DNA of 64,000 nucleotides from Balneola sp. (GTDB lineage Bacteria; Bacteroidota; Rhodothermia; Balneolales; Balneolaceae): NCBI GenBank assembly GCA_028284195.1, contig JANQSE010000006.1, positions 1 to 64,000 of the forward strand, read 5' to 3'. Shown piece by piece: positions 41,709 to 50,208 of this stretch (position 1 is its first letter; each line of letters starts with the position of its first letter). The notes under the pieces were generated by a model. It saw only the letters and a program-made list of their open reading frames with translations, ran no database searches and was not told where the DNA came from. The position numbers and the translations under genes were made by a program.

Positions 41709-42992
41709 CTATCTGGCAGGTTTAAAACGATAACTATTTTTCCAACTGCAGGCAACAAGAATATCTTCATCCTCTTCAGTTTCAGCCCCATGGACCTGCA
41801 TGGTCATAAAGCCTTCACCATCAGGGCTCTTAAGTTTCCAGAGTAGTTTCCCACTATTAATATCGTAAGCATATATGAATCCATCTCCTCTGCTAATAAA
41901 GTAAAGTACGTTATTTAAAAAGTACATTGGCCTATAAGCACTACCTCCGTTTCCAGTGTCAATCCACTTGGTAGACCCATTCTGAGGATCTAATTCCATT
42001 ACACGGCGTGTATCTCCGAGTACATTAACTGCGAAAAAACGGTCTTTGTACTTTCTAGAAGTAAAAATACCATTTCCATTTCCACTCGCGAAATCTTTTC
42101 TGCTCCAGAGAATTTCTCCTATTCGTTTATTTATTCCATAAATAGCTTCACCTACATTGATGATAGCCATTTCTTTGATCAATACAGGATTATCTGAAAC
42201 GGTATGAGATGCTGTGTCTTTTATGCGTACTTTTTCAAAATCAAATTCTTGCTTGGTAATATTGTAGGAAACATAACTGTTAAAATGCTTGCTAGAAAAA
42301 ACGTCAACATTTTCCGAAAAGACCAGAAAGGCATGTACATCATTCTCTTCTCGATATAGACTTTCACCAACTAGCAATCCATAAAAGTTATTAAATAGTT
42401 GTATTTGTTCTATTGGGGCTTCTACTATTTCTTGCCAAGACTCAGAGAATATGTCTCCTTTAATTAATATTTGTCTGAGAATATCTGATTCTGCTATTTC
42501 GTACGAAGTGTAATAATTTTCTTCAAATATCTGGATGTCACTACTTGTGGCACTGCCTGCTCTTTTTTCTTTCCAAAGAGTTGTTCCATTATTAAGGTCT
42601 AAGGCACAAAATCTGTTATTGTTGTTATAAATAACAATATTGTCTTTCCTGTTGTAAAGCTCCTCACTGTTTACCTCCTCAAAGTCATACCCATCGACAT
42701 AATCACTCCATCTCCATATCTCTTCACCGGTATTAGTATCAAGTGCTACCAGCATACCTCTATTTTGTGAAGAAGAACCTGGTACTATTACCAAGTTTTT
42801 ATGAAAAATAGGTACTGTATTTACCCAAATAAAATCTTCTTCGGATAAGTCTTTTTTCCAGATGGGCTCTAACTCTATTACAACTCCATCTGAGTTTAAA
42901 ATCTGCTGTGGGGTTGATTCTGGTCCGACAGATTCCTCACACCCAAAAGCGATCAGCAATACAATGGTTAACAGGATAAGTTGTGTTTTCAT
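41709..42992 (-). CDS. PQQ-like beta-propeller lipoprotein (cassette 2)
   Basis: Lipobox LLIAFGCEES; repeats such as LVALDTNTGEEIWRWSD, CALDLNNGTTLWKEK, YAYDINSGKLLWKLKS. Confidence 0.8.
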   Translation of the reverse strand: MKTQLILLTIVLLIAFGCEESVGPESTPQQILNSDGVVIELEPIWKKDLSEEDFIWVNTVPIFHKNLVIVPGSSSQNRGMLVALDTNTGEEIWRWSDYVDGYDFEEVNSEELYNRKDNIVIYNNNNRFCALDLNNGTTLWKEKRAGSATSSDIQIFEENYYTSYEIAESDILRQILIKGDIFSESWQEIVEAPIEQIQLFNNFYGLLVGESLYREENDVHAFLVFSENVDVFSSKHFNSYVSYNITKQEFDFEKVRIKDTASHTVSDNPVLIKEMAIINVGEAIYGINKRIGEILWSRKDFASGNGNGIFTSRKYKDRFFAVNVLGDTRRVMELDPQNGSTKWIDTGNGGSAYRPMYFLNNVLYFISRGDGFIYAYDINSGKLLWKLKSPDGEGFMTMQVHGAETEEDEDILVACSWKNSYRFKPAR

Positions 42993-43030
42993 TTTGATTT
43001 TAACACTTTAATGTAGTTTTTGATCGTGAT

Positions 43031-43061
43031 AGATGAAGAGCGGAGCGAATTCATCTTCAAC
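43031..43061. repeat. Palindromic junction element, near-complete copy
   Basis: agatgaagagcggagcgaattcatcttcaac; outer left arm degenerate. Confidence 0.85.
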
Positions 43062-43184
43062 GTTTAATATATGAAAAGTAGGCGATTTCGAAGGACTAAA
43101 TTTTCGGTTAAGCACAAAATCTGATACGAGCCAAGCCCTTAATTTTACTACTATTTCGCCTATTTTTTATATACATTGTTATAG
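43055..43184 (-). other. attC-like site 5
   Basis: CTTCAAC (43055-43061), GTTATAG (43178-43184); ATATATGAAAAGTAGGCGA pairs TCGCCTATTTTTTATATAC. Confidence 0.78.
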
Positions 43185-43196
43185 CCTGCCTTTCTT

Positions 43197-44072
43197 TCAG
43201 TTTAGATTAAACAAGTCGATTATTTTATTATCAGAAAGCAAGTTATTTAAAACTTTTCGATTATGGTCTTTCTCTTGAAATGGATGATTTCTGAAAAGGT
43301 CAGCATATTCAATTTCTGTCACGTCACAAAGGTCTTCTGCTTTCTTTGGTACTTCTTCACTTATCTTTTTCAAGTATGATGTGTTGTACTTTATTTTGTC
43401 TTTGTCAACCCAACCTGCTTTAATAAATGATTTTGTTTTTCGGTCGCAACGACATGGATTTGACGTGTTGATTAAGCCACATTTATTATTCATAAAGTTG
43501 TAAAGATCTCTTCTTGCCCTTGAAAGTATTTGACGAAAATTGTCTTTGGTAATGTCCAACATTTGTGAGCCTATTGTATGGTCAACTCCAAATATTTCTC
43601 CCAAAACATAAACCAACCGTTGTTTTCTATCCAAACACAACAACATTCCGCTCATACAACTAATATTTGCTTCTTGTATCAATTCTTTCATCTCTGATTT
43701 TTCCAATTCAGAAAGGTCTGTATCTGGTATTTGCCCAAGTTCACTGCCGTATTGGTCAAAAGAAGTGATGTAATCTTCTAACCAAACCTTTTTCATTTTC
43801 AAAAAGTGATTGAAAGTAATTCGATATAGCCAAGTTCTAAAATTACTTTCGCCTTTGAATTGGGCAAGATTAGTAATGACTTTTATCAAGACTTCTTGTG
43901 TAATGTCTTCTGCGTCAAATGGGCTTAATGTCATTTTCAAAGCCACATTGTAAATGTAGTGTTGGTGCTTTTTTATCAATGTTTCCAAGGCGATTTGTGA
44001 ACCTTCCCTTGCTTGTTCAATAAGCTCATTATCGTCTTTGTCTTGATATTGGGTTTGAAATGGATTACTCAT
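43197..44072 (-). CDS. ECF-type RNA polymerase sigma factor with Cys-containing C-terminal extension (cassette 1)
   Basis: DAEDITQEVLIKVITNLAQFKGESNFRTWLYRITFNHFLK; region 4-like FGVDHTIGSQMLDITKDNFRQILSRARRDLY; NPCRCDRKTKSF tail. Confidence 0.85.
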   Translation of the reverse strand: MSNPFQTQYQDKDDNELIEQAREGSQIALETLIKKHQHYIYNVALKMTLSPFDAEDITQEVLIKVITNLAQFKGESNFRTWLYRITFNHFLKMKKVWLEDYITSFDQYGSELGQIPDTDLSELEKSEMKELIQEANISCMSGMLLCLDRKQRLVYVLGEIFGVDHTIGSQMLDITKDNFRQILSRARRDLYNFMNNKCGLINTSNPCRCDRKTKSFIKAGWVDKDKIKYNTSYLKKISEEVPKKAEDLCDVTEIEYADLFRNHPFQEKDHNRKVLNNLLSDNKIIDLFNLN

Positions 44073-44515
44073 TTTTTCTTTGCGAATTTGGTCAATACAT
44101 TTTGGTAAGAAATGTCTAAAAGATATTTCAGTAAATCTAAATTTTTGTTGTCGGGATTATTGATACAAACCCAACCTAACCAAGCATAAATGGGGTGCGG
44201 CATCAGCATTCCCGTTGTTGCGAAATCAAAATCAAGTTCAACCACTTCTCCTTTGGCTGGTCGTTTTGGAACATCTCCAAATAACGGTTGATAATGCCTT
44301 TTACTCACGCCAACACTCAAACGATAAATTCCTTCTCTGTCTAAATTGGAGACCTTGTCATTCGGTCCGTCACTTTCTTTTATAGTGGCAAAGTATATTC
44401 CTTTTGGCAAGGAACCATCAGGATTGTAAAAGAAACTTCGCTCACGATAAGCATCCGCTACAATTACACCCTGATACTTGTCTAAAATCCAATGCTCTAA
44501 TTGCTTTGCGTTCAT
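44069..44515 (-). CDS. DUF6194-like protein (cassette 1)
   Basis: VIVADAYRERSFFYNPDG, ATIKESDGPNDKVSNLDREGIYRLSVGVS; ATGA overlaps on both sides. Confidence 0.6.
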   Translation of the reverse strand: MNAKQLEHWILDKYQGVIVADAYRERSFFYNPDGSLPKGIYFATIKESDGPNDKVSNLDREGIYRLSVGVSKRHYQPLFGDVPKRPAKGEVVELDFDFATTGMLMPHPIYAWLGWVCINNPDNKNLDLLKYLLDISYQNVLTKFAKKK

Positions 44516-44913
44516 TCTTCAATAATGACTGGGGTTGTTAGGCTCATTTTAACAGAGTTGAAATCAATTTTCTCCATAAAAGGCAGAACCAATTCTGATG
44601 TTTCAGCAAGTTTCATTGTTTTCTCTGCACTTTGTTGGTCTTTCCAAAAAACTACGTCAGTCCAAATGCTATCTTTTGCAACTGTCAAAGTTCTTTTTAT
44701 AAACCCGTTTTGCATTTCTAAAAAGCTCTTTTGCATTGCACGTGCAGATTGCTCAAAGTCTTTTTCTGTAACTCCTTGATTGAGTTTAAATGTGGTAATT
44801 TCTACCATTCCTGTCATTTGTTTTTCCATTGTCATTTCCTTTTTGTTTTGAGTTGATGGGTTGCAAGACATCATAAAAGCCGTTGCAATTCCGATTAAAA
44901 TAATTCTGTTCAT
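44512..44913 (-). CDS. Lipoprotein with ABM/dimeric alpha-beta-barrel-like domain (cassette 1)
   Basis: Lipobox AFMMSCNPS; VEITTFKLNQGVTEKDFEQSARAMQKSFLEMQNGFIKRTL..WTDVVFWKD. Confidence 0.6.
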   Translation of the reverse strand: MNRIILIGIATAFMMSCNPSTQNKKEMTMEKQMTGMVEITTFKLNQGVTEKDFEQSARAMQKSFLEMQNGFIKRTLTVAKDSIWTDVVFWKDQQSAEKTMKLAETSELVLPFMEKIDFNSVKMSLTTPVIIEE

Positions 44914-44996
44914 ACTGTCTGTTTTTAATGGTTGACAGTTAGATACTCAAAATTTCAAGGTGTGACAGTTATCGTTAGTTTTTTTAGGTTGGCTAT

Positions 44997-45086
44997 AACA
45001 ACAGAGTAAAGTGACCTCTATTCACTTTATTCCTATTTCAAGTGTACGTGTTATTCATTTTATTCTTGTTAAAAACGAGGGGTAAA
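44997..45086 (+). promoter_or_regulatory. attI-like leader of integrase remnant 2
   Basis: AAC 44997-44999, hairpin TAAAGTGA-cctcta-TTCACTTTA, AGTGTA.GTG, then a wobble hairpin TTTTATTCTTGTTAAAAACGAGGGGTAAAA ending at the ATG. Confidence 0.6.
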
Positions 45087-45266
45087 ATGAATAAATCAGA
45101 TTTGATTTCAAAGTGCGAAAGTAAGCATATGCTAAGAAATTATAACAGGAGAACCATAGAAATTTACGTCGGTGCCCTGGGCACATTTCTACTACTCAGA
45201 TACATACACGTTATCAATCAAAAAATGCGGGGTATTAAGAGCCCGATTGGAAATATTAATCTCTGA
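45087..45266 (+). pseudogene. Internally deleted integron-type tyrosine recombinase remnant
   Basis: MNKSDLISKCESKHMLRNYNRRTIEIYVGALGTFLLL fused to C-terminal tail RYIHVINQKMRGIKSPIGNINL; catalytic core missing. Confidence 0.75.
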
Positions 45267-45330
45267 TTCGTAGCATTTTGAGAATGCTCAGGGTATCTTT
45301 CAAAAATCATCTTCAAAACATCTTAATTTA

Positions 45331-46077
45331 ATGAACCACGAAGAAATTTTAGATAAACTTGAAACCGGAGAACTGCGCTCAGCTAATAAAACTGAAAATG
45401 GTTGGGAAGCTAATGTTGAAGTTAAAAAAGGAATTCTGGAGTCCTTCAAAAATGGAGCGAACGCTTCTTATGAGGGTATCTATGAGGGATTTGTAGATAA
45501 ACACAACTTACCTCCGAGATATTTTGAACCTGAAGATGGGGTTCGTTTGGTGCCTGGTGGGTCATCGGTTCGGCGCGGAGCGTATGTGGCTTCGGGAGTA
45601 ATTATTATGCCGCCGGCGTACATAAATGTGGGAGCTTTTGTGGATGAAGGTTCGATGATAGACAGTCATGCTTTGGTGGGTTCTTGTGCTCAGATTGGGA
45701 AGAATGTGCATCTTTCAGCAGGTGTACAAATCGGAGGGGTATTGGAGCCTGTTGGAATGAACCCGGTGATTATTGAAGACGATTGTTTTATAGGAGCAGG
45801 CGTTGTGATTGTTGAAGGAATTTTAGTTCGCTCAAAAGCGGTGATTGCTCCCGGTGTTGTTTTGTCCAAATCTATCCCGGTGTATGATGCCGTGAATGAA
45901 GAGATCAGAGAAAGAGGCTCTGAAATTCCTGAAGGTGCTGTTGTTATTCCGGGATCTCGGCCTGTTAATACTAATTGGGCAAAAGAGCAGGGTTTAAGTA
46001 TGGCTTGCCCGATTATTGTGAAGTACCGTGATGAAGGGAGTGACGCTTCTCTGGAATTGGAAGATGCGTTAAGGTAA
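45331..46077 (+). CDS. dapD: 2,3,4,5-tetrahydropyridine-2,6-dicarboxylate N-succinyltransferase
   Basis: Left-handed beta-helix hexapeptide repeats, [61 protein letters not shown]. Confidence 0.95.
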   Translation: MNHEEILDKLETGELRSANKTENGWEANVEVKKGILESFKNGANASYEGIYEGFVDKHNLPPRYFEPEDGVRLVPGGSSVRRGAYVASGVIIMPPAYINVGAFVDEGSMIDSHALVGSCAQIGKNVHLSAGVQIGGVLEPVGMNPVIIEDDCFIGAGVVIVEGILVRSKAVIAPGVVLSKSIPVYDAVNEEIRERGSEIPEGAVVIPGSRPVNTNWAKEQGLSMACPIIVKYRDEGSDASLELEDALR

Positions 46078-46261
46078 TGTTTACCCAACCACCCAGGTTG
46101 ATTAGTAACTTCTAAAAACTTTTCCCCTTCTGCCTTTTTTATCTCTAATGTAATGAGGAATATTTTTCCATCATTAATACTTGCAAAATAAAAGTGAATG
46201 ACTGTATATTTACTTGCAATTTAAAAGTAAGTAAATTTTTTAAACCAACCTTTAATAAGCT

Positions 46262-46741
46262 ATGGATATCGCCAGCATTAACTTAGGAAAACTGGAAAAA
46301 GCAACCTGGTCGGAAGTAGAATACCGAAACGCCGAACTGGTAGTAGATTTTGTTCAGAATATCATGAATGATCACAATTTTGACTACATAAGAGAAAAAT
46401 TCGGAAAACATAAATACAAGCAGCATAACCAAGCGATGACGGATGGTCTTGAAGGTGTGCTAAAAACGGTTTCAGAATTCACCAAGAGTTTTCCTGATTA
46501 TATGTATGATGTAAAGCATATCTATGTTGACGGGCCGAATGTGATATTGCATTCTCATGCAACTGCAAATAAAAGCCATAGAGGAAATCCCCAAAAAGGG
46601 TTAAACATTATAGATATATGGAGAGTGGAAGATGGAGAAATTATGGAGCATTGGGATGCAGTTCAGCCTATCCATACCTTCATGAGATTTTACGCACTGA
46701 TTTCAGGAGGCAAGTTCAAAAATGAAAACACTTATTTTTAG
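46262..46741 (+). CDS. SnoaL-like/NTF2-fold protein
   Basis: NIIDIWRVEDGEIMEHWDAVQPI. Confidence 0.78.
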   Translation: MDIASINLGKLEKATWSEVEYRNAELVVDFVQNIMNDHNFDYIREKFGKHKYKQHNQAMTDGLEGVLKTVSEFTKSFPDYMYDVKHIYVDGPNVILHSHATANKSHRGNPQKGLNIIDIWRVEDGEIMEHWDAVQPIHTFMRFYALISGGKFKNENTYF

Positions 46742-46908
46742 GTGATGTTTTTGGAGATAAATGGAGTCTTTTGATCAATCGCCAAAATCATATCAAACCT
46801 GAACTAAATTTCTGTAGAAGTTTTACTTTTTCCTTTAAAAAATAGAAGCGGCTTGCAAATGACTAAAATTGCCGCCACCTTCAAACAAACCCAATAAAGG
46901 AAAAAGAT

Positions 46909-47886
46909 ATGGCACAATCCGATCAACAACCCATTCATTCACTTTTCGACCGAAATAGTACAGGGGAGGAAGTAATTTCCGAATTTGATTTAAATGGCAA
47001 AGCAGCTATTGTAACAGGTGGTTATAGCGGAATAGGGCTCGAAACTTCCAAAGCACTTGCTGCAAAAGGAGCGAAGGTTTTAGTGCCGGTTCGCTCAAAA
47101 CAAAAAGCAGAAGAAAATCTGAAAGAATTAAAGGGGGATGTACAAACGGTGTTACTTGATCTTAGTGACCTTAATTCGATTTCTGGTTTTGCAGATCATG
47201 TACTTTCCAATTTTGACAGGCTTGATTTTCTGATCAACAATGCAGGCATCATGGCTTGTCCTGAAACGAGAGTAGGGCCGGGTTGGGAAGCTCAGTTTGG
47301 AGTAAATCATATGGGACATTTCGCACTCACAAAAAAACTGATGCCTTTATTAAAAAAGCATTCTGGTACAAGGGTTATTAGCCTTACTTCAACAGGGCAT
47401 AAATTGAGTGATATTCGATGGGATGATATCCAATTTGAATCGGAAGATTATGACAAATGGCAAGCTTATGGTCAGTCAAAAACAGCCAATGCTTTATTTG
47501 CGAATGCGCTTTCCAGAAGATTAAAAGAATCGGGGGGATTATCGTTCTCTGTTCATCCGGGTGGAATATTTACTCCTCTTCAAAGGCATTTACCTAAAGA
47601 AGAAATGGTTATGTTAGGATGGATCAATGAAGATGGGAGTCCTTCGGAATTAGCAAAACAAGGTTTTAAAACTCCGGAACAAGGATGTTCCACTACATTA
47701 TGGGCGGCAACCTCAGAGCTGCTTGAAGGTATGCCGGGTGTGTATTGTGAAGATTGTAACATTGCAGCTCCAGCGGATAATTCAAACCCAATGGGGCGTT
47801 ATTTTGGAGTAGATCCGCACGGTTGTGATGATGAATCTGCGGAAAAATTATGGGAGGTAAGCGAAAAATTGTTAAAAGAAATCTGA
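46909..47886 (+). CDS. SDR family oxidoreductase
   Basis: VTGGYSGIGLETSKALAAKGAKV, NNAGIMACPETR, YGQSKTANALFA. Confidence 0.9.
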   Translation: MAQSDQQPIHSLFDRNSTGEEVISEFDLNGKAAIVTGGYSGIGLETSKALAAKGAKVLVPVRSKQKAEENLKELKGDVQTVLLDLSDLNSISGFADHVLSNFDRLDFLINNAGIMACPETRVGPGWEAQFGVNHMGHFALTKKLMPLLKKHSGTRVISLTSTGHKLSDIRWDDIQFESEDYDKWQAYGQSKTANALFANALSRRLKESGGLSFSVHPGGIFTPLQRHLPKEEMVMLGWINEDGSPSELAKQGFKTPEQGCSTTLWAATSELLEGMPGVYCEDCNIAAPADNSNPMGRYFGVDPHGCDDESAEKLWEVSEKLLKEI

Positions 47887-47914
47887 GAGATTTTGCTTCT
47901 TCATAATTTCAATT

Positions 47915-48160
47915 TCACCAAATAGGCATTTCCTTAATTTGGATTGCAAAAGAAGAAAGATTTTTGATCAATAAATTATGGTCCAATTCATCGAATTCAA
48001 TTCTGAGTACACGATCACAATCATTCATATCCAGATTCCATGATTCTATTTCTTTCGTTTTTTCCAATACATAAATCAATCGGGCCGCAGCAAGATCAGT
48101 ATCAATATTGGTTCTGAAAACCAGGTAATTCAGTTGCTGTTTAGTTTCAGTTGATTTCAT
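47915..48160 (-). CDS. Hypothetical protein
   Basis: 81 aa ORF in clean intergenic space. Confidence 0.45.
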   Translation of the reverse strand: MKSTETKQQLNYLVFRTNIDTDLAAARLIYVLEKTKEIESWNLDMNDCDRVLRIEFDELDHNLLIKNLSSFAIQIKEMPIW

Positions 48161-48196
48161 ACGGGCTGATTATAAACCAAGTATTCAGTTTGTATA

Positions 48197-48685
48197 TTAA
48201 CGCTCCCAGAAAAAGGGTGGTTCAATCCCTAATGCTCTTAAATAAACGTAGCCTTGGCCTCTGTGGTGAACTTCATTATCCATGATGTAAGCGAGATGCC
48301 ACCATATTTTTCCTTCATACTGGTCATAAATGAGTTCGGTTTCCTGAAAACGGCCCGGTTTAATTGTAGCCCAGTATTCATTGATAATTTGTGTTGACCA
48401 ATCCCAAATCATAAGAACTTCTTCTTTAGTCTTTGGAGCTTCTGAAGAAGGAGCACCTTCAATATCTGCATATTTTCCCCATTCATTGGTAGCAATACCC
48501 TTAGCAATAGGGGCTCCCAGCTCCAATAACTCATTGCAGATTTCACCAAAAGTTCTCATGCCTCCAATATTAAAAGAAAAAAGCTTGTCTTCAGGGAAAG
48601 CTTCTATAACTTTTCGTGTCAGATTTCGATGGCCTTGCCAGTGTGTTAACATTTCTTTGGGAGTGGAGACTATATCCTGATTCAT
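48197..48685 (-). CDS. DinB family protein
   Basis: MLTHWQGHRNLTRKVIEAFPEDKLFSF..., MDNEVHHRGQGYVYLRALGIEPPFFWE. Confidence 0.85.
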   Translation of the reverse strand: MNQDIVSTPKEMLTHWQGHRNLTRKVIEAFPEDKLFSFNIGGMRTFGEICNELLELGAPIAKGIATNEWGKYADIEGAPSSEAPKTKEEVLMIWDWSTQIINEYWATIKPGRFQETELIYDQYEGKIWWHLAYIMDNEVHHRGQGYVYLRALGIEPPFFWER

Positions 48686-48765
48686 ATTATTAGGTTTTGT
48701 TTAATGTGATGGAATCAAGATAAAAACTGAAACTGTCAGCCCTATGTCAGTAGCTTCTAAATTTT

Positions 48766-49722
48766 TTAAAACGAATAATGTTTGAAGAGTTGCTCAGAAA
48801 TTTCTTTTAATGCTAGTTTCATTTCATCGGATTTTATTACCCGGATTTGTGTACCCCAGGTAAGCAGCCATCGGGATGTGTACTCAATAGAAGGGGTAAG
48901 GAATGTCATTTCTACTCCATCATCAACAATTTTTTCCCAGGCCCATCCATGCCAATATTTCTGATCTCCGACAAAACGTGCAATGTCTTTGCTGAACCAA
49001 ACAGTAATCTCCTTAAAATCTTTTTCGTGTAGCAGATTTCGTTTATGGAAGTCTTTTAGACTATGCTTGTGTGGCTCTTTTATTTTTTGTCCGGTGGCCT
49101 TATAGGATTCAAACCGATCCAACCGAAACATTCGATAGTCATTTCTTAATCTACACCAACCTGCCAAATACCAGTTTCTCCCCATTACCAGCAATCCTAA
49201 TGGTTCAACTTTTCTGCCGGTTATAGTTTCTTTATAAGGTCGCTGATAGTCGATTTCAATAACTTCCTTCTTAAAAATTGCATTCTGGAGAAAAGAAAAT
49301 ATCCGATTATCAGAAAAGGTATCGCTTGCAAGTTCCGGGTATAAATTGCCAACATGATTATCCATAGCCTCAAAGAAATCTTTATCATCAGGAGGAAGGG
49401 TAGATCGTATTTTATCCAGAGCTGAGTCATAGGCTCTGCCTAATTCGGAATTACTCCATGTTTGCATTAATCGTTCTGCTGCCAGCAAAGATAACGCTTC
49501 ACTTTTATTGAACATTACAGGTGGCAGATGATAACCATGCAGAATGTAATAGCCTTTTCCAGTTTCAATACCAATGGGAACGCCTGCCTCTTCCAGTGCT
49601 TTTAAATCTCTGTAAGCCGTGCGTTCACTTATATTGTAGCGATCTGCTAACTCTGTAATTGAAACATGTTTTCTTCCCTGAAGAAAAATGATAATGGCAG
49701 TAAGTCGGTCGATTCGGTTCAA
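48766..49722 (-). CDS. WYL-domain transcriptional regulator (YafY-like)
   Basis: N-terminal HTH RLTAIIIFLQGRKHVSITELADRYNISERTAYRDLKALEEAGVPI plus WYL-like domain. Confidence 0.9.
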   Translation of the reverse strand: MNRIDRLTAIIIFLQGRKHVSITELADRYNISERTAYRDLKALEEAGVPIGIETGKGYYILHGYHLPPVMFNKSEALSLLAAERLMQTWSNSELGRAYDSALDKIRSTLPPDDKDFFEAMDNHVGNLYPELASDTFSDNRIFSFLQNAIFKKEVIEIDYQRPYKETITGRKVEPLGLLVMGRNWYLAGWCRLRNDYRMFRLDRFESYKATGQKIKEPHKHSLKDFHKRNLLHEKDFKEITVWFSKDIARFVGDQKYWHGWAWEKIVDDGVEMTFLTPSIEYTSRWLLTWGTQIRVIKSDEMKLALKEISEQLFKHYSF

Positions 49723-49763
49723 AACAGAAACTTTAAGAAATGAATTTAAAGGTAGTCTGTTTT

Positions 49764-50150
49764 TTAGTTTTTTGGAATTGGCTTCTTTCGATGATGTTTG
49801 ATGCTAAGTATTCCAAAAAAGAGGAAAGGAGATATGGAGGCAATGATCTTAAAATTCATACTTAAGAACCCAACAAACAGAATAAAAAGAAGCAACAATG
49901 CAAGGCACCCTAATCCAAGAAAAGTTAGCAAACGACTCGGTTTTTTTTGAAACAAGGTGATGAAAAGCAACACTTGCCCTAATAAGGGGATAATGATAAA
50001 CGGATGAATGAAAGAAGTAGGATCATCCAGTATTCCCGAAAAGATCTGCCATTCCACTTCGATTAAAAATCCACTTTGATTTGTCCCCCATTCAAGATAG
50101 CCAAGAAATGAGCTAAGAATAAGGCAGAAGTTCAGCACTTTTGATTTCAT
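49764..50150 (-). CDS. Hypothetical membrane protein
   Basis: 128 aa polytopic. Confidence 0.55.
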   Translation of the reverse strand: MKSKVLNFCLILSSFLGYLEWGTNQSGFLIEVEWQIFSGILDDPTSFIHPFIIIPLLGQVLLFITLFQKKPSRLLTFLGLGCLALLLLFILFVGFLSMNFKIIASISPFLFFGILSIKHHRKKPIPKN

Positions 50151-50208
50151 AACATATTCTCTTTTAAAGTTATTAACCCAATACAGAGTGAAACAAGAAT
50201 ATGCCGGA

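Larger units (their letters stand above)
43061..44998 (-). mobile_element. Integron cassette 1 (attI-proximal, three genes)
   Basis: Minus-strand 5' end (G)TTATAGCC is complementary to its R'' box GGCTATAAC at 43178-43186. Confidence 0.75.

Noticed and set aside
38925-44913. Defence island or prophage interpretation of the 39-45 kb region
   Set aside because: No recognisable nuclease, helicase, methylase, capsid or tail genes; attC-like boundaries and cassette-end complementarity explain the organisation better.
45042-45266. ORF-track start at 45042 for the integrase remnant
   Set aside because: The natural start is the ATG at 45087 behind a purine-rich RBS, matching the layout at 120; the extra 15 residues are leader sequence.
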